From Prionace glauca (lineage: Eukaryota > Chordata > Chondrichthyes > Carcharhiniformes > Carcharhinidae): DNA of 64,000 bases. Shown piece by piece: positions 54,558-64,000 of the stretch (within the stretch, counting starts at the first letter, position 1; every line of letters begins with the position of its first letter). The stretch covers positions 47,388,138 through 47,452,137 of the forward strand of contig CM075760.1 in assembly GCA_037974335.1 (NCBI GenBank). The letters run 5' to 3'. A model generated the notes under the pieces. The model did not search any database, was not told the DNA's origin, and saw only the letters and a program-made list of their open reading frames with translations. Made by a program: the position numbers and the translations under genes.

Positions 54558-55045
54558 TGCTCTTCCTAAAGCTATTCCCACATGCTCTCTCTTCCTTTAC
54601 ACTCAGCAGCATTGTAATTTCCTTACTTTATCCTTTCATTCCCCAAATGCCCACAAATGCTCTCACTCAAATCTCAGACGCAACATCGCACAAGCCTCTC
54701 ATGCTGTTAACACCTTCCTTTCATTCACAACCGCATATCAAACTTTCAACCTTCCTCCAAAACACAAACACTCTGCAACAGTCCCCCTCTCACACAGCCT
54801 CATTCTCCCAAATATGCCTCTGCTTTCACCACATCAGTCTAAACACACTTAAAACGTGTTCAAATTACTTGCACACTGTCTCTTCCACTCAACTCATATC
54901 ACCACAATACACATCATGAATGTCTGCAAAAGCTTTAAGTTACTACATTTCTTCAAAGCTGCGACCCAGTGCGACACCAGGCCAAACTTCCACTTTCTAC
55001 ACTTGATAACACCAATATAGGGTTCCAAGTTAGCTCGGAATGAAC

Positions 55046-55928
55046 ATAGAACATAGAACATAGAACATAGAACATTACAGCACAAACAGGCCCTTCGGCC
55101 CTTGAGTTGCGCCGATCGCATCAACCCCACCAATCTATAGACCTATCTATAACCCCCAATCCCATTAAACCCCATATACTCATCCAGAAGTCTTTTAAAA
55201 GACCCCAGCGAGTTCGCCTCCACCACCGATGACGGCAGCCGATTCCAATCACTCACTACCCTCTGAGTGAAAAACTTACCCCTAACATCACCTCTGTACT
55301 TCCCTCCCCGCACCTTAAATCTGTGTCCTCTCGTAGCGACCATTTCAACCCGGGGAAATAGCCTCTGAGAGTCCACCCTATCTATTCCTCTCAACATTTT
55401 ATAAACTTCTATCAGGTCGCCTCTCAACCTTCGCCTCTCCCGGGAAAAGAGTCCCAGCTCCCTCAACCTATCTTCATAAGGCATGCCTCCCAGTCCAGGC
55501 AACATCCTTGTAAATCTCCTCTGCACCCTTTCAATAGCTTCTACGTCTTTCCTATAGTGAGGCGACCAGAACTGCGCACAGTACTCCAAATGAGGCCTGA
55601 CGAGGGTCCTGTAAAGTTGCAGCATTACCTCCCGACTCCTAAACTCAATCCCTCGATTAATGAAGGCCAGTACACCATACGCCTTCTTGACCACCTCCTC
55701 CACCTGTGAGGCCGATTTAAGAGTCCTGTGAACCCGGACCCCGAGATCCTTCTGCTCTTCAACGCTACTAAGATCCCTGCCCTTAATAGTGTACTCGTTC
55801 ATCCCGTTAGTTCTGCCGAAATGGACGACTACACATTTATCCGCGTTGAAGTCCATCTGCCACTTCTCCGCCCATTCCTGCATCCTATCTATGTCCTGCT
55901 GCAACTTTTGACATCCTTCCAGACCATG
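55046..55928 (-). mobile_element. CR1-type LINE, subfamily B, 5'-truncated, right arm only
   Basis: Tail of CATAGAA repeats at 55046, RT C-terminal frame open on the minus strand from about 55926 to 55143 (WQMDFNADKCVVVHFG, LVRPHLEYCAQFWSP). The left arm lacks it at 40705-40712, where AACTCATTCCGAG is uninterrupted. Confidence 0.93.
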
Positions 55929-55929
55929 A

Positions 55930-56035
55930 GTTAAAAAATAGGGCTTAGGAGAGCTAGGAGGGGGCATGAGAAGTCCTTGGCAAGTCGGATAAAGGAAAAC
56001 CCCAAAGCTTTTTACTCTTCTGTTAAAAACACGCA
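55930..56035 (+). mobile_element. CR1-type LINE linker fragment (right arm)
   Basis: Mirror of 40600-40705; older than the inverted duplication. Confidence 0.5.
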
Positions 56036-56049
56036 TTAAATCTTCATAT

Positions 56050-56107
56050 ATCGAGGCCAGTCTGTGACATCTGAAAGCGCTGAATCCTAACCACGAGACC
56101 CCCAGGA
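56050..56107 (-). pseudogene. tRNA-Glu relic (right arm)
   Basis: Mirror of 40522-40580: 5' half of tRNA-Glu only. Confidence 0.7.
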
Positions 56108-56503
56108 TCCCATCTGCCTGATTCTCCCAGATACTGGTTACAGGAATGTGCACAGCGCCAATTGTCCGCACTCACACACTCCTTCCTGTCTGTTAAGATT
56201 TGAAATTGTTTATATTTTCACATTGGCTTCCAGTGTGATGAAAGCAGAGCTGTGATAAGCTGATGTTGTTCAGTGGATTTACTGTAGTAAGGTTTATGTC
56301 AGTTCGATGCAAACATTGGTGTTTGAATGCGGTCAGTTACGGTGAAATTTAATGCAGTGGAAGGGAGCCTACTCATTTTTACAGGAGGAACCAGCAAGGG
56401 AAATATAAATATGAATAATTGTGCAACGGGACTGATATTTCTCCCTGCTGTTCAAATTGGCACAAGTATTGATCCACGATTTTCAGGTTGCCGTCTCGTG
56501 TTC

Positions 56504-56575
56504 GGTTCTGTGGTGTAATGGTGAGCACTCTGGACTCTGAATCCAGCGATCCGAGTTCAAATCTCGGCAGAACCT
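56504..56575 (+). tRNA. tRNA-Gln(CTG), right arm
   Basis: 72 nt; acceptor GGTTCTG/CAGAACC fully paired, anticodon CTG, TTTT terminator four bases downstream. Confidence 0.95.
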
Positions 56576-56844
56576 TGTTTTAATTTGCAAATACAGATGA
56601 TGGATTGGCTGAAGGGCGTTTCATTTAAATTTATCACCAAATCCTAATCGAGAGGAGAATTTGCCAGCCCGTTCAGCTGCTGTTACTCAATTCAAGGGCA
56701 ATTAGAGATTATCGTAAATGAATAAAGACAATCCCAATAATGGACCTTTTCCTCACAAGTAAAAACAAACTTTTTGACAATGTTTCTGCCTGAAACTTTC
56801 GAAACGCCGAGCTAATATGTAACAACTATCCCACTTTTACATGC

Positions 56845-56917
56845 AGGCTAGTGGCGCAATGGATAACGCGTCTGACTATCGCTCAGAAGACTCCTGGTTA
56901 GCTCAGAACACACCTTT
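56845..56917 (+). pseudogene. tRNA-Arg pseudogene, right arm
   Basis: TAGTGGCGCAATGGATAACG then CGTCTGACTATCGCTCAGA: the loop is CTATCGC, not CTACGGA, so the Arg anticodon is lost. T-arm and acceptor are decayed. Confidence 0.75.
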
Positions 56918-57540
56918 AAAAGGCGTTCACAAATTCCTTGTTACTTTCGATGAAAAAGGTATTTAACAGCTTTATACTTATTCAGACAAATGCTGCCAAG
57001 CATATTTTCAGCTTCTCTGGAGAAAGTAATATTCGGAAATTGCTAATGAACAGCAACCGACTATTTTAAGTATTTTTCGGAAAAAAAAACCTTCAATAAG
57101 ATTAGGATATTAAATAAATGCTAACCTCAAATACATTTTGGACAAAATTAAACATGTCTTTGTGAATTTACACAATTTTGTCATTTTTTTCCATAAAAAT
57201 CAGCATTTCTGATTTTGGAGAAAGCATTTCAAGCTGAGGTCAGTGCAAAGATAATATGACTGTAATATCGAGATTCTGATAATATTCAGCACCAAACTGA
57301 AATCATACAGACTTCCCTCACCCTAGCATGTTTCATTTGGTGATTAACTATGTTAGTCTGCACCTAAACCTATTAAATTGTCTTGTAGACTGGATGACTT
57401 GCTGAAATGTGCAGGTATCAAAATAGGAAAGTTTCTTTTCTGGCAATGCATCAAACAATTTATCATTTTTTATTTGACACAAAGCATTTGAGGCCGAGGC
57501 CAGAGCGAAGATGCTATGGGTGTAACATCGAGATTCAGAT

Positions 57541-57857
57541 AATGTTCAGGAACAAAATGGCCCGGCCGATGAAGGTATGCTTTCAGGTGCAAGGGGCAAG
57601 GTTTAAAGGAGATGGACATGATAGATTTTTTGCACAGAGAGTAGGGGGTTCCTGGAACTCGCTGCCGGGGAGAGATAGTAGAAGCGGATGCAGTTGTGAC
57701 TTTTAAGTCAATTAACAAATACATAAATAGGATGGGAATAGAGGGATATGGTCCCGGAAGGATAGTGTGTTTTAGATGAGTCGGGCAGCATGGTCAGTGA
57801 AGGTTTGAAGGGCCGAAGGGCATGTCCCTGTGCTGTAACTTTCTCTGTTCTTTGTAC
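57541..57857 (+). mobile_element. LINE 3' end, subfamily F (right arm)
   Basis: Mirror of 38768-39130, ends GGGCCGAAGGGCATGTCCCT and TTCTTTG. Confidence 0.75.
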
Positions 57858-58329
57858 TGTCATTTTTCTTTACCCAAAACTGAGCCTCAGACTCTGTAGC
57901 TCTATATTTAACCACTCCATCTCTGATATCTTCTCCACTCAAACAACCCTGTGAGATGTCTGTACTGATCTTATTGTGGCATCATGAGCGTTCCACATAC
58001 AACATGACTTGTATCTATAAATTCTCATCTTGAACATTTCAATTGAAATTTCAGGGCGAGTAGAGCTTTTTGAGCAGAATGGTTCAGATTCCCATCCTCC
58101 TTAATGTGAACAAGTTGTTTCTGATTTCCCTACAGAGGTTGTCTATTAAACAATCACTGAACACAGGGGGTGAATGTGAGAAGCTGAAGTTTCCAGTTGA
58201 AGAGGTTCCCGGTGTCTCTGAGCAGCTGAACTGGGGAAGCCTTTGGGCAGAGACTGCGCTGCTGCTATTTCCCTTCCTGACCACCGGGGGTCGCTGTAAC
58301 ACGTCAGGGCGCTGCTCCTCCCAGTGTCA

Positions 58330-58960
58330 CCTCTTGCCCACTCTGGTCCGGCCGCTGCTCGTTGGCGGAACATCCGGGTCCTGAAAAGAGGCGGGGACAG
58401 CCGCCATGTTTCCGTGACGTCACCATCAGCCCCCCCCCCCCCGTCGAGTAATAAGCGACGGTTCAGAAATGTAGAAAGTGAGAGAAATTCCCACCCGGAA
58501 ATCCCGCCCGGAGCGGAATTAAAATTAAATAAAATACATATTTTTATAAAGAGGCAGGTGGCGGAACCGCGCATGTGCTGTCGTATTTTCCCAGAGCGCA
58601 CCGCGCGGGAATGATTTAAAAACAGACGGAATAAAAAACAGAAACGATTTTCCCGAATGGAAAAGAACCGAAAGTCTGACGGGTGAGGAGGTGAATAATA
58701 ATCATCAAGATTCAAAATATTAAAAGATTAAAATGTAACTCCCTGGGCGCATGTGCGGGAGGTGAATTCCCCCAGAGTGCAGCGCGTGGGACGCCGTCTC
58801 CCCTGGCAACGCAAGATGGACGCCGGCCGTCTCCCCTGGCAACGCAAGATGGCCGCCGCCGGCGGTGAGTGATTGTGGCGCAGGCGCAGTGAGGTCTGCC
58901 TGCAGCCCATTGTCCAGATTGCCCCCCAGTGGATGTGGTGGGGATGGTGCAGCAGATGGA
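58330..58960 (-). promoter_or_regulatory. CpG-rich promoter-like block (right arm)
   Basis: Mirror of 37660-38345 with the CRE TGACGTCA conserved (58415-58422), CGCGCATGTGC and CAAGATGGCCGCCG (YY1-like) motifs, and a CCGCCATGTTTCCG word beside the CRE. The 33-bp repeat has two units here. Confidence 0.5.
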
Positions 58961-59099
58961 GCAACAATCCCAGTTTCAATGGGGGGAGAGAAGCTGCAAT
59001 GCTGCTCCCTGTTGTTCACTCCTCTCCCCAGTCTCAGCATTGCAGAGTGTTTAAACAAGAGGGTGCATTGTCACTGCGGCACCGAGACCTGCAGTTTAA

Positions 59100-59395
59100 G
59101 TTTATTTATTAGTGTTACTAACAAGTAGGCTTACATTAACACTGCAATTCCTGTGAATATTCCCGAGTCGCCACATTCCTGTTCAGAAACACTGATGGAG
59201 AATTTAGCATGGCCAATGCATCTAACCAGCACGTCTTTTGGACTGCTGGAGGAAAGCAGAGCATCTGGAGGAAACCCGTGCAGACATGGGGAGAATGTGC
59301 AAACTCTACACATACACTGACCCAAGCTGGGAATAGAATTTGGGGCCCTTGTGCTGTGAGGCAGCAATGCTAACCACCGTGCCACTGTGTTGCAA
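59100..59395 (-). mobile_element. V-SINE, near complete, at the outer end of the right arm
   Basis: Minus-sense V-SINE with head (CTAACCACCGTGCCACTGTG) at 59365-59395. Homology to the left arm stops inside it, at about 59290. Confidence 0.85.
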
Positions 59396-59606
59396 CACTC
59401 TCCCCCAGTTATCAAACTAACCCCCCCCCCCCCACAATTATAAACATAAAATCCCGACAGCGCATCAAATCTATGTCAACAGAACATTTTACCCTATTCC
59501 CATAACCCCACATTACTCTCGAATCCCCCTAACCTTCACATCTTTGGACATTAAGGGAGAATTTAGCACGGTCAATCTGCATAGCCTGCCCATCTTTGAG
59601 ACCCCA

Positions 59607-60140
59607 CAGATATTCTCGTCACCCTATTATAGAAAGGATATCATTAAACTAGAAAGAATGCAGAAAAGATTTATTAGGATGTTACTGGGACTTGATGGAT
59701 TGAGTTACAAGGAGAAGCTGGATAGACTGTGACTTTTTTCACTGGAGCATAAGAGGCTGAGGGGTGATCTTATAGAGGTCTATAAAATAATGAGGGGCAG
59801 ATCAGCTCGATAGTCAATATCTTTTCCCAAAGTTAGAGGAGTCTAAAACTAGAGGGCCTACGTTTAAGATGGGAGGGGAAAGATACAAAAGTGTCCAGAG
59901 GAGATTTTTTTTCACACAGAGGGTGGGGAGTGTCTAGAACAAGCTGCCAGACATAGTCGTAGAGATGGGTACAATTTTGTCTTTTAAAATGCATTTAGAC
60001 AGTTACATGGGTGTGATAGCGAGTGGGATATGGGCCAAATACAAGCAATTGGGATTAGCTTAGGGGTTTTTAAAAAGGGCAACATGGAGCAGTTGGGCTG
60101 AAGGGCCTGTTTCCATGCTGTAAACCTCTATGATTCTATA
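59607..60140 (+). mobile_element. CR1-type LINE 3' end, subfamily C
   Basis: SPYYRKDIIKLERMQKRFIR, MLLGLDGLSYKEKLDRL, then decayed C-terminus, ending GGGCTGAAGGGCCTGTTTCC and ATGATTCTAT. Confidence 0.85.
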
Positions 60141-60258
60141 TGGGAGGAACATGAAAACCCCACACAGACAATGACCCGAGGCTCGAATTGAACATGGGTT
60201 CTTGGCACGAGGAGGCTGCAGTGCTAACCACTGTGATAATGTGCTGCCACTCAGGCAA
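60140..60258 (-). mobile_element. V-SINE 5' fragment
   Basis: Minus-sense head and start of the core (GTGCTAACCACTGTGATAAT at 60223). Confidence 0.7.
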
Positions 60259-60283
60259 GTGTATTTGGCGGAGCACAGGACAG

Positions 60284-60302
60284 GTGGGGGGGGGGGGGGG
60301 GT
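60284..60302 (+). repeat. Poly-G tract
   Basis: Near-uninterrupted G run. Confidence 0.9.
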
Positions 60303-60459
60303 GATGATTTCTTGCTCACTTTGATGAGAGGAGGGCTGGAAATCAGTCAAAAAACAATCAGTTTCGCATCAACATTTTCCTTCATTCCTGCTCTTGTTAC
60401 TAATTAAAAACCAGCTCACTCCTCCATTCTGCCCATCAATGGGGCTAACAGAAAGCAGG

Positions 60460-61350
60460 GGAAAGGTTGTGGCACAGAAAGAGGCCATTCAGTCCATCAC
60501 ATCTTCACCAGCTTGGGAAATAAAGACTTGCCATTCATTCTAATCGCCGTTTCCAGCCATCCAGTCCCTAGCCCCCCTTACTACAGGTTCCAGCATTTCA
60601 GCTATAGATCTGTGTGCGATGCGAGTGAGCCAAGAGATTTCTGGCTGAACCATCAGTTTAGGCAGCGAATTCCAGACACCCACCATCCCTTGAATGTGGA
60701 CCCTTTTCCTAATGCCCCCTCTAATCCTTCCACCTATCCCTTTATATCTGTGCAGCCCCCACTAACTCCCCTCCCACCTCCCCCAAACCCACCCACCCAC
60801 AATAAGTGACCTTTCTCTGCTCAGGGGAAACAGGCCTTTTCTATCCACCCTGTCTTGGCTCCCTCATAATTTTGGACACCTCAGTTCAGTCCCCCACAGC
60901 CTCCTCTGCTCTGAGGAAAATAAACCTTGGCAGGGGCAGCACGGTAGCACAGTGGTTAGCACTGCTGCTTCACAGCTCCAGGGTCCTGGGTTCGATTCCC
61001 GGCTCGGGTCACTGCCTGTGTGGAGTTTGCACATTCTCCTCGTGTCTGCGTGGGTTTCCTCCGGGTGCTCCGGTTTCCTCCCACAGTCCAAAGATGTGCG
61101 GGTTAGGTTCATTGGCTATGTTAAAATTGCCCCTTAGTGTCCTGGGATGTGTAGGTTAGAGGGATTAGCAGGTAAATGTGTACGGATATGGGGATAGGAT
61201 CTGGGTGGGATTGTGTTCGGTGCAGACTCGATGGGCCGAAGGGCCTGTTTCTGCACTGTAGGGTTCTATGTAAAGTCTATGTAATCCAGTCTTTCCTCAT
61301 CACTACAATTCCCCAGCCCTGGAAACACTTTTGTAAATCCAAATTGTTAT
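60460..61350 (-). mobile_element. LINE 3' region (minus) interrupted by a SINE
   Basis: 60460-60934 and 61273-61350 look like one repeat (GGCCATTCAGTCCATCACAT; TTGGACACCTCAGTTCAGTC; AGTCTTTCCTCATCACTACA) split by the V-SINE. Confidence 0.65.
60935..61272 (+). mobile_element. V-SINE, near complete, nested
   Basis: GGCAGCACGGTAGCACAGTG head through GGGTTCTATG. Almost the same sequence as 49772-50112, so both are probably recent. Confidence 0.93.
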
Positions 61351-61414
61351 CCAATCCGACTAAACTGTCCATTTAACATTGTCCCATTGCCAACTGTGAA
61401 CAACCACCAGATAC

Positions 61415-61715
61415 TGGCACCACTGTGGCACACTGGTTGGCACTGCTGCCTCAAAGGGACTTGGTTCAATTCTGGCCTTGTGTGACTGTGTGGAGTTTGC
61501 ACGTTCTCCCCATGTCTGTGTGAGTTTTCTCTGGGTGCTCCGGTTTCCTCCCACTGTTTAAAGATGTGCGGGAGAGGTTGATTGGTCATGGTTTAGTGAC
61601 AGTGGGAGTTGCAGGGTAAATGTGTGGGTTACGGGGATAGGGCATGGATGGGATTGTGGTCAGTGCAGACTTGATGGACTGAATGGCCTCCCCTGTACTG
61701 TAGGGATTTTACACA
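61415..61715 (+). mobile_element. V-SINE, older copy
   Basis: Head CACTGTGGCACACTGGTTGG, core GGAGTTTGCACGTTCTCCCC, 3' end ATGGCCTCCCCTGTACTGTA. Confidence 0.88.
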
Positions 61716-61948
61716 CAAATGAGAAACAGAGACTTTGCAAATGTTGGGGTACTTATTCAGAAAACAATGGGATATTTGTTGACATGTTCAGGTAAATCTC
61801 AGTGATGGTCATTGTCCAGGTCTACATTAAAACAATGGTGCAGTCCAAGGTTAAAAGTCATTTACCCTGAAATTGGACATTGCCACTGACTCCCAATATA
61901 ACCGAGAGATGCAAACTCACACCACACCCTGATGTGACGAAGGGGACC

Positions 61949-62340
61949 CCTCTCAGTTATGACAATCTGGGCCTTGTATCAGTAATCTCTGCCCTAAACC
62001 CCTCTCAGTTACTACAATCTGGACCTTGTATCAGTAATCTCTGCCCTAAACCACTCTCAGTTATTTCAATCTGGGCCTTGTATCAGTAATCTCTGCCCTA
62101 AACCTCTCTCAGTTATTACAATCTGGGCCGTGTATCACTACTCTTTGCCCTAAACCTCTCTCAGTTATTACAATCTGGGCCTTGTGTCAGTAATCTCTGC
62201 CCAAAACCTCTCTCAGTTATTACAATCTGGGCCTTGTATCAGTAATCTCTGCCCTAAACCTCTCTCAGGTATTACAATCTGGGTCTTATATCAGTAATCG
62301 CTGTCCTAAACCTCCCCCAGTTATTACGATCTAGACCTTA
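61949..62340 (+). repeat. 52-bp satellite, about 7.5 units
   Basis: Unit CTCTCAGTTATTACAATCTG then GGCCTTGTATCAGTAATCTC and TGCCCTAAACC. Starts at 61951, 62003, 62055 and 62107 show an exact 52-base period. Confidence 0.95.
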
Positions 62341-62500
62341 AACAGAGGACACAGAGATTTAATATAATTGACCTCAGAGTTGAAGGGGGCGAAAGGAGAT
62401 TTTCTTACACAATAGTATGATCTGGAATGCACAACCTTTCAGGTGCTAGAAGCAGGTTTAATCATAACTATAAAAGGAAATTGGATGAATATTGACAGAG
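62330..62500 (+). mobile_element. LINE C-terminal relic
   Basis: AAACAGAGGACACAGAGATT, then a FLTQ..MIWNAQPFRC-like block, ending near AAATTGGATGAATATTG. Confidence 0.55.
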
Positions 62501-62675
62501 TTATTGTGAATTGGATTAATGAAATACTTCACTCATCTTTGTGACATTTTGAATGGTTCCCCCGTAAGATTTTAATATTGAATCTTTTCCTTCACAACGT
62601 GTCTGAAACAGAAGATTAAACCCTTGGGTTTGATGAGCTGTCAGATCTGTTTCCTATGTGTCTGTGTAACTTGAG

Positions 62676-62820
62676 AACACAGTAAAAAGTCTGACAACAC
62701 CAGGTTTTAATCCAACTGATTTATTTGATAATATTCTCACAAGCAAGCAAGCTTTCGAGAATATTATCAAATAAATCGGTTGGACTAAAACCTGGTGTTG
62801 TCAGACTTTTTACTGTGTTT
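62676..62820. repeat. Fold-back repeat 1
   Basis: Arms 62676-62738 and 62757-62820 are near-perfect inverted repeats (AGTCTGACAACACCAGGTTT and its complement) around an 18-base loop, followed by CAGTCCAACGCCGGCGT. Confidence 0.9.
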
Positions 62821-63260
62821 ACGCCAGTCCAACGCCGGCGTACCCACATCATAACTTGAGAACTGCAGATAACCATGAGATGGAACTGATTATTTTCAGT
62901 TCCTCTAACAGATATATCTCAGATATCGGGAATCTCAGGAGATCCTCATGCCCTCATTATTCCCTCCCCAAATATAACAGCTCTCAGTCAGGCTGAGTCA
63001 GTCACATGTGTCTCTGTTATAATGTTTCCACTTCTATTTTATCACTCACTTCCCAGTGATACTCACCATAACACAGACAGTTTAAAATATCATTGCTCCC
63101 TTACATCTTCTCCTCCTATTGTAATCGGATGTTTGTTGGGCCTCTTGTCTCCCTTAAAGTCAGATTACCTGCAGTTCAAATGACCTCAGAGACACTGAAA
63201 CTGACCTTTGTGATTAATATTATACCAGATTCCAGTCAGCTCCAGGAGCTGCAGTTGTAA

Positions 63261-63390
63261 AATACAGTAAGAAGTCTCACCACACCAGGTTTAAATTCAA
63301 CCAGCTTATTTGATAGTAAAGCTTGTGGGATTACTATCAAATAAACTGGTTGAACTTCAACCTAGTGTTGTGAGACTTCTTACTGGATTT
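63261..63390. repeat. Fold-back repeat 2
   Basis: Same family as 62676: AGTAAGAAGTCTCACCACAC and its near-complement around AGCTTGTGGG, followed by CCCCAGTCCAACGCCGGCAT. Confidence 0.88.
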
Positions 63391-63659
63391 ACCCCAGTCC
63401 AACGCCGGCATCTCTATGTAATGACTACCATCGACGTTGTAAAATACAGCAGAGTTGGAATAACAGACAGGTTATTGTTTGATACTGACAGTGGCAGAGT
63501 AACACACACTGGAATTTAAATACATGATATCAATAGACCATGACTCACTCACACTATCAAATGAAACCTAAACTTTGGTTATGGTGCACTGGATACTGAC
63601 TGTACTATCATTACATTGGATCTAATGCTGTGTTCACTAACATACTGCAATGTGACTCT

Positions 63660-64000
63660 TATTAGATCTCATTGAGATCTCATTGAGACGTATAAGATGA
63701 TGAATGGGATGGATAGGTTAGAGGTGGAGAGACTGTTCCCGCTCAAAAAAGACAGTAGGACTAGGGGGCACAGCCTCAAGATAAAGGGGGGGGCGGTTTA
63801 GAACAGAGTTGAGGAGGAACTTCTTCACTCAAAGGGTGGTGAATCTCTGGAATTCTCTGCCCGTTGAAGTGGTGGAGGCTGCCTCGCTAAATATTTTTAA
63901 GAAACGGGTTGATGGGTTTTTGATAAGAGAAGGGATTAAGGGTTATGGGGAGAGGGCGGGAAGGTGGAGCTGAGTCACGACAGATCAGCCATGATCTTAT
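63660..64000 (+). mobile_element. CR1-type LINE 3' end, subfamily A, running off the window
   Basis: RT C-terminus on the plus strand with a clean [20 protein letters not shown] block and WNSLPVEVVEA, reaching ATCAGCCATGATCTTAT at the edge. Very like 52127-53473. Confidence 0.92.

Larger units (their letters stand above)
51553..59290 (-). repeat. Inverted duplication, right arm
   Basis: Reverse-complement partner of 37304-42913, about 2.1 kb longer chiefly because of the LINEs at 52127-53473 and 55046-55928. Confidence 0.95.

Noticed and set aside
55143-56171. 342-residue minus-strand frame
   Set aside because: It fuses LINE B RT with unrelated upstream sequence, including an old LINE linker in antisense and a tRNA-Glu relic; only 55143 to about 55926 is LINE protein.
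59360-59400. CACTGTG heptamer-like word
   Set aside because: It belongs to the SINE head (GCCACTGTG), with no nonamer at 12 or 23 bases.
61949-62340. Regular repeats that could suggest a CRISPR array
   Set aside because: Units abut with no unique spacers and the genome is vertebrate; it is a satellite.
1-64000. LTR retrovirus or other capsid-bearing element
   Set aside because: I looked for paired LTRs, gag or integrase motifs and saw none; the retroelements here are non-LTR, SINE or Penelope-like.

Overview
The window looks like elasmobranch (shark or ray) germline DNA from a T-cell receptor alpha/delta-type region. The reasons are TCR-type V segments with leader exon, phase-1 intron and 3' recombination signal (RSS), a NAR-type V segment of the kind known only from cartilaginous fish, and a repeat background of CR1-type LINEs and tRNA-headed V-SINEs (HE1-like) that is typical of shark genomes. 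There is no bacterial-style coding; most long ORFs are LINE remnants. No J or C exon was found.

Layout. (1) 1-1.0 kb: a NAR-type V segment and a probable D segment, both on the minus strand, spaced as in a doubly rearranging NAR-TCR cluster; the J lies off the left edge. (2) 1.4-13.2 kb: LINE and SINE debris around a stop-bearing V pseudogene (5.4-5.9 kb), a V relic (7.9 kb), a zinc-finger relic (3.8 kb) and a small tRNA group (Leu relic, Lys, Glu pseudogene). (3) 13,208-24,803 and 25,709-37,303: a direct tandem segmental duplication. Each copy holds, in order, V4 (-), V10 relic (+), V5 (+), V6 pseudogene (-), V7 truncated (-), V8 relic (+) and V9 (+), with the same LINE, SINE and Penelope-like insertions. 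(4) 37,304-42,913 and 51,553-59,290: a large inverted duplication whose arms each carry a CpG-rich promoter-like block and Arg, Gln, Glu, Gly and Asn tRNA genes or relics. The 8.6-kb centre carries more tRNAs (Asn, Glu, Val, Leu pseudogene, Thr, Lys, Glu), partly in its own tandem duplication. Two LINEs sit only in the right arm, so they are younger than the inversion-duplication. (5) 59.3-64 kb: LINE and SINE debris, a 52-bp satellite, two fold-back repeats, and a LINE that runs off the window.

How it works together. The V segments are rearrangeable pieces: leader plus V exon are transcribed after V(D)J recombination through 23-type RSSs to D/J segments outside the window. V segments lie on both strands, so some would have to join by inversion if the target is on one strand. 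The duplicated V4 and V9 pairs differ mainly by amino-acid changes, clustered in CDR1/CDR2 for V4, while one V5 copy has lost the essential CAC of its heptamer. The tRNA genes are independent Pol III units. All family calls come from motif reading, not database searches; identities between copies were judged by eye except where substitutions are counted explicitly.
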